Shown here in pieces: positions 62,504 through 64,000 of a DNA stretch of 64,000 bases (the first letter of the stretch is position 1; each line of letters starts with the position of its first letter). The position numbers were made by a program, and so were the translations under genes. The stretch is taken from NCBI GenBank assembly GCA_964449565.1, contig CAYUZB010000008.1:6079-70078 (forward strand), read 5' to 3'. The notes beneath the pieces are model-generated. The model worked only from the letters and a program-made list of their open reading frames with translations. It did not search any database and was not told the origin of the DNA. Source of the stretch: Granulosicoccus sp964449565. Its GTDB lineage: Bacteria > Pseudomonadota > Gammaproteobacteria > Granulosicoccales > Granulosicoccaceae.

Positions 62504-63889
62504 TCAACAAAAATGATGACCATTTCTCGTGAGTTCGTCCGACGTCAATTTGATGGCCAACTCGAGGATGTCAAACAGTTTGTGTATTTCTTCCTCACTA
62601 ATAATCAACGGAGGTGAAAAAACACACATGTTGATCAAAGGTCGCAACACAAGACCATTGTCCTGACAATGCTGATCAATCATGACACCGACCGATTTAT
62701 CGAGAGCGAGGGCATCGCCGTTATCCGCATCCACCACACACTCGATGCAACCGAGCAAACCTTGGCCACGCACATCCGCCACAAGCGGAAATCTGGCTAA
62801 CGCTGCCAGTCGATCCTGAAAAACGGGAGCCACTGCATGGACATGATCAAGAACGCCGTCGCGTTCGATGATTTCGATATTCTTCAACGCAGCGGCGGCA
62901 CTTACTGGATGACCCGAATACGTATATCCGTTGGAAAACACCGCTCCCTGTGATTTTTCATGCGAGACATCATCAATCAAACGATTCGATATGATGCAAG
63001 CCCCCATCGGCGAATAACCCGATGTCAGGCCCTTGGCACAAGTAATGATGTCAGGCACGATGTCAAACACAGGCTCTGAGGCAAACCAGTGGCCCAATCG
63101 GCCAAAACCGGTGACTACCTCATCAGAGATATACAACACATCATATCGACGGCATACATCCAGACAGCGCTTGTGATATCCCTTAGGCGGCACTATTACA
63201 CCCCCTGAGCACAAAATTGGTTCTGCAATAAAAGCGGCAACCTTCGATGGACCAATCGCGACGATAGCGCTCTCCAGATCACTCACCTTCTCGTCAAGAA
63301 AAGACGCGATCGACTGTCCAGTTGCACGTCTGAACGGATTCACGTCTGGCAAAAAGTAGGCAAGATCTTCTGCCTGATCCAACCAGCCTTTGTCACGTTC
63401 CTTGCCACTGACAGATGCAGCGAGAAATGTTGAACCGTGATAAGCCTTCTGCCGGGAGATGACGACTTTCTTTTCAGTGTCACCGCGAAGATTGTTGCGA
63501 AAGTGGATGAACCGCAAAGCCGTATCAACCGCCGTCGAGCCACCCGTGGTAAAGAAAACATGGTCGAGATCACCAGGGGTTCGCGAGGCTATTTCAAATG
63601 CCAGACGCGATGGCATTGAGTTACTGTTGTTGAACGGCGAAAAATACGCCATATCCATTGCCTGCTGTGCCATGGCTTCGGCAATTTCGCGATTACCATA
63701 GCCTAGCTGAACACACCACATGCCTGCAGGCCCATCAATTAAACGTTGACCTTCATCATTGGTTACGTAGATGCCTTGACCGTGTTCGGGAAACGTTCGA
63801 CGATTCTTGCCAATATCCTCCATGCTTTCCCATGGATGAACAAAATGCGAATTGTCCCAGTCGCGTATGGCATCGAAGTTCGAGCTCAC
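62504..63889 (-). CDS. Class III (omega) aminotransferase, putrescine/beta-alanine-pyruvate type
   Basis: The 461-residue PLP enzyme has 'HPWESMEDIGKN' at the N-terminus, 'LIDGPAGMWCVQLGYGN', the cofactor loop 'FFTTGGSTAVDTALRF', the aspartate in 'YISDEVVTGFGRLG' and the PLP lysine in 'CAKGLTSGYSPMG'. The start pattern is shared with SpuC- and omega-amino-acid:pyruvate transaminases. It is upstream of the TRAP operon in the same direction but 311 bp away, so joint control is uncertain. Confidence 0.88.
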   Translation of the reverse strand: MSSNFDAIRDWDNSHFVHPWESMEDIGKNRRTFPEHGQGIYVTNDEGQRLIDGPAGMWCVQLGYGNREIAEAMAQQAMDMAYFSPFNNSNSMPSRLAFEIASRTPGDLDHVFFTTGGSTAVDTALRFIHFRNNLRGDTEKKVVISRQKAYHGSTFLAASVSGKERDKGWLDQAEDLAYFLPDVNPFRRATGQSIASFLDEKVSDLESAIVAIGPSKVAAFIAEPILCSGGVIVPPKGYHKRCLDVCRRYDVLYISDEVVTGFGRLGHWFASEPVFDIVPDIITCAKGLTSGYSPMGACIISNRLIDDVSHEKSQGAVFSNGYTYSGHPVSAAAALKNIEIIERDGVLDHVHAVAPVFQDRLAALARFPLVADVRGQGLLGCIECVVDADNGDALALDKSVGVMIDQHCQDNGLVLRPLINMCVFSPPLIISEEEIHKLFDILELAIKLTSDELTRNGHHFC

Positions 63890-64000
63890 TTTAAGCTGTC
63901 CGGTCGGGTCAAGCCATTAAGTAAACAAGAGCTGCTCTGGAATAACAAGGCGCTTTGCATATATTGCCCGCACTGCATAAATTTATCTCCCTGTATGTAC

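Overview
The window looks like a piece of the chromosome of a free-living, heterotrophic, probably marine gammaproteobacterium. This is inferred from gene content only: a DMSP-lyase-like cupin, two TRAP transporters, several demethylating flavoproteins and an aerobic benzoyl-CoA (box) pathway. I cannot name the genus. There are no rRNAs, tRNAs, CRISPR arrays or intact insertion sequences. One 100-N assembly gap lies at 11149-11248, so order and distance across it are not proven.

Left third (1-24.4 kb): the end of a phytanoyl-CoA-dioxygenase-family gene coupled to an L-fuconate dehydratase; an ABC-F ATPase of the YbiT type; a DgcA-like demethylase; and a compact, AT-rich, overlapping four-gene cluster for B12-dependent glutamate mutase (sigma subunit, epsilon subunit, reactivating ATPase) plus an adenylate-forming ligase whose C-terminal catalytic lysine appears to be missing. 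An RraA-like gene diverges from it and runs into a short tandem repeat at the gap. After the gap come a DUF423 protein, a large ABC-exporter-like protein with a degenerate ATPase domain fused to a cyclic-nucleotide-binding domain, a second stand-alone cyclic-nucleotide-binding protein, small envelope proteins, a cupin, a KDG-kinase-like PfkB sugar kinase, a kynurenine-formamidase-like hydrolase, an SDR epimerase, MetY with a CoA-binding protein, and a regulator joining a LacI-type sugar sensor to a C-terminal LuxR helix-turn-helix.

Middle (24.4-42 kb): a 1.2-kb gene-free, AT-rich stretch with four copies of a decamer and a 24-bp tandem duplication; a three-gene + strand cluster (class V aminotransferase, FAD amine/amino-acid oxidase, uronate-dehydrogenase-like protein); a tight five-gene - strand operon (class III aminotransferase, choline-kinase-like phosphotransferase, dimethylglycine-dehydrogenase-like flavoprotein, AruI-like ThDP decarboxylase, S4 RNA-binding protein); a sorbosone-dehydrogenase-like protein; an HMG-CoA-lyase-like enzyme; a glutathione transferase; a second dimethylglycine-dehydrogenase-like protein; and an FMN reductase. 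The recurring theme is catabolism of N-methylated amines and sugar acids.

Right third (42-64 kb): a complete boxCBAR set for aerobic benzoyl-CoA breakdown, then a dctPQM TRAP transporter whose last gene is followed by benzoate-CoA ligase, suggesting uptake, activation and ring epoxidation in one locus. Next come a hydrolase/PhyH pair, a small Tat-signal protein, a JmjC-type cupin hydroxylase, a DMSP-lyase-like cupin, an FCD-type GntR regulator without a normal start codon, a second TRAP operon and a class III aminotransferase. Matching palindromes in front of the FCD regulator and in front of the second TRAP operon suggest that the regulator controls both. Each TRAP operon carries a strong hairpin between dctP and dctQ.
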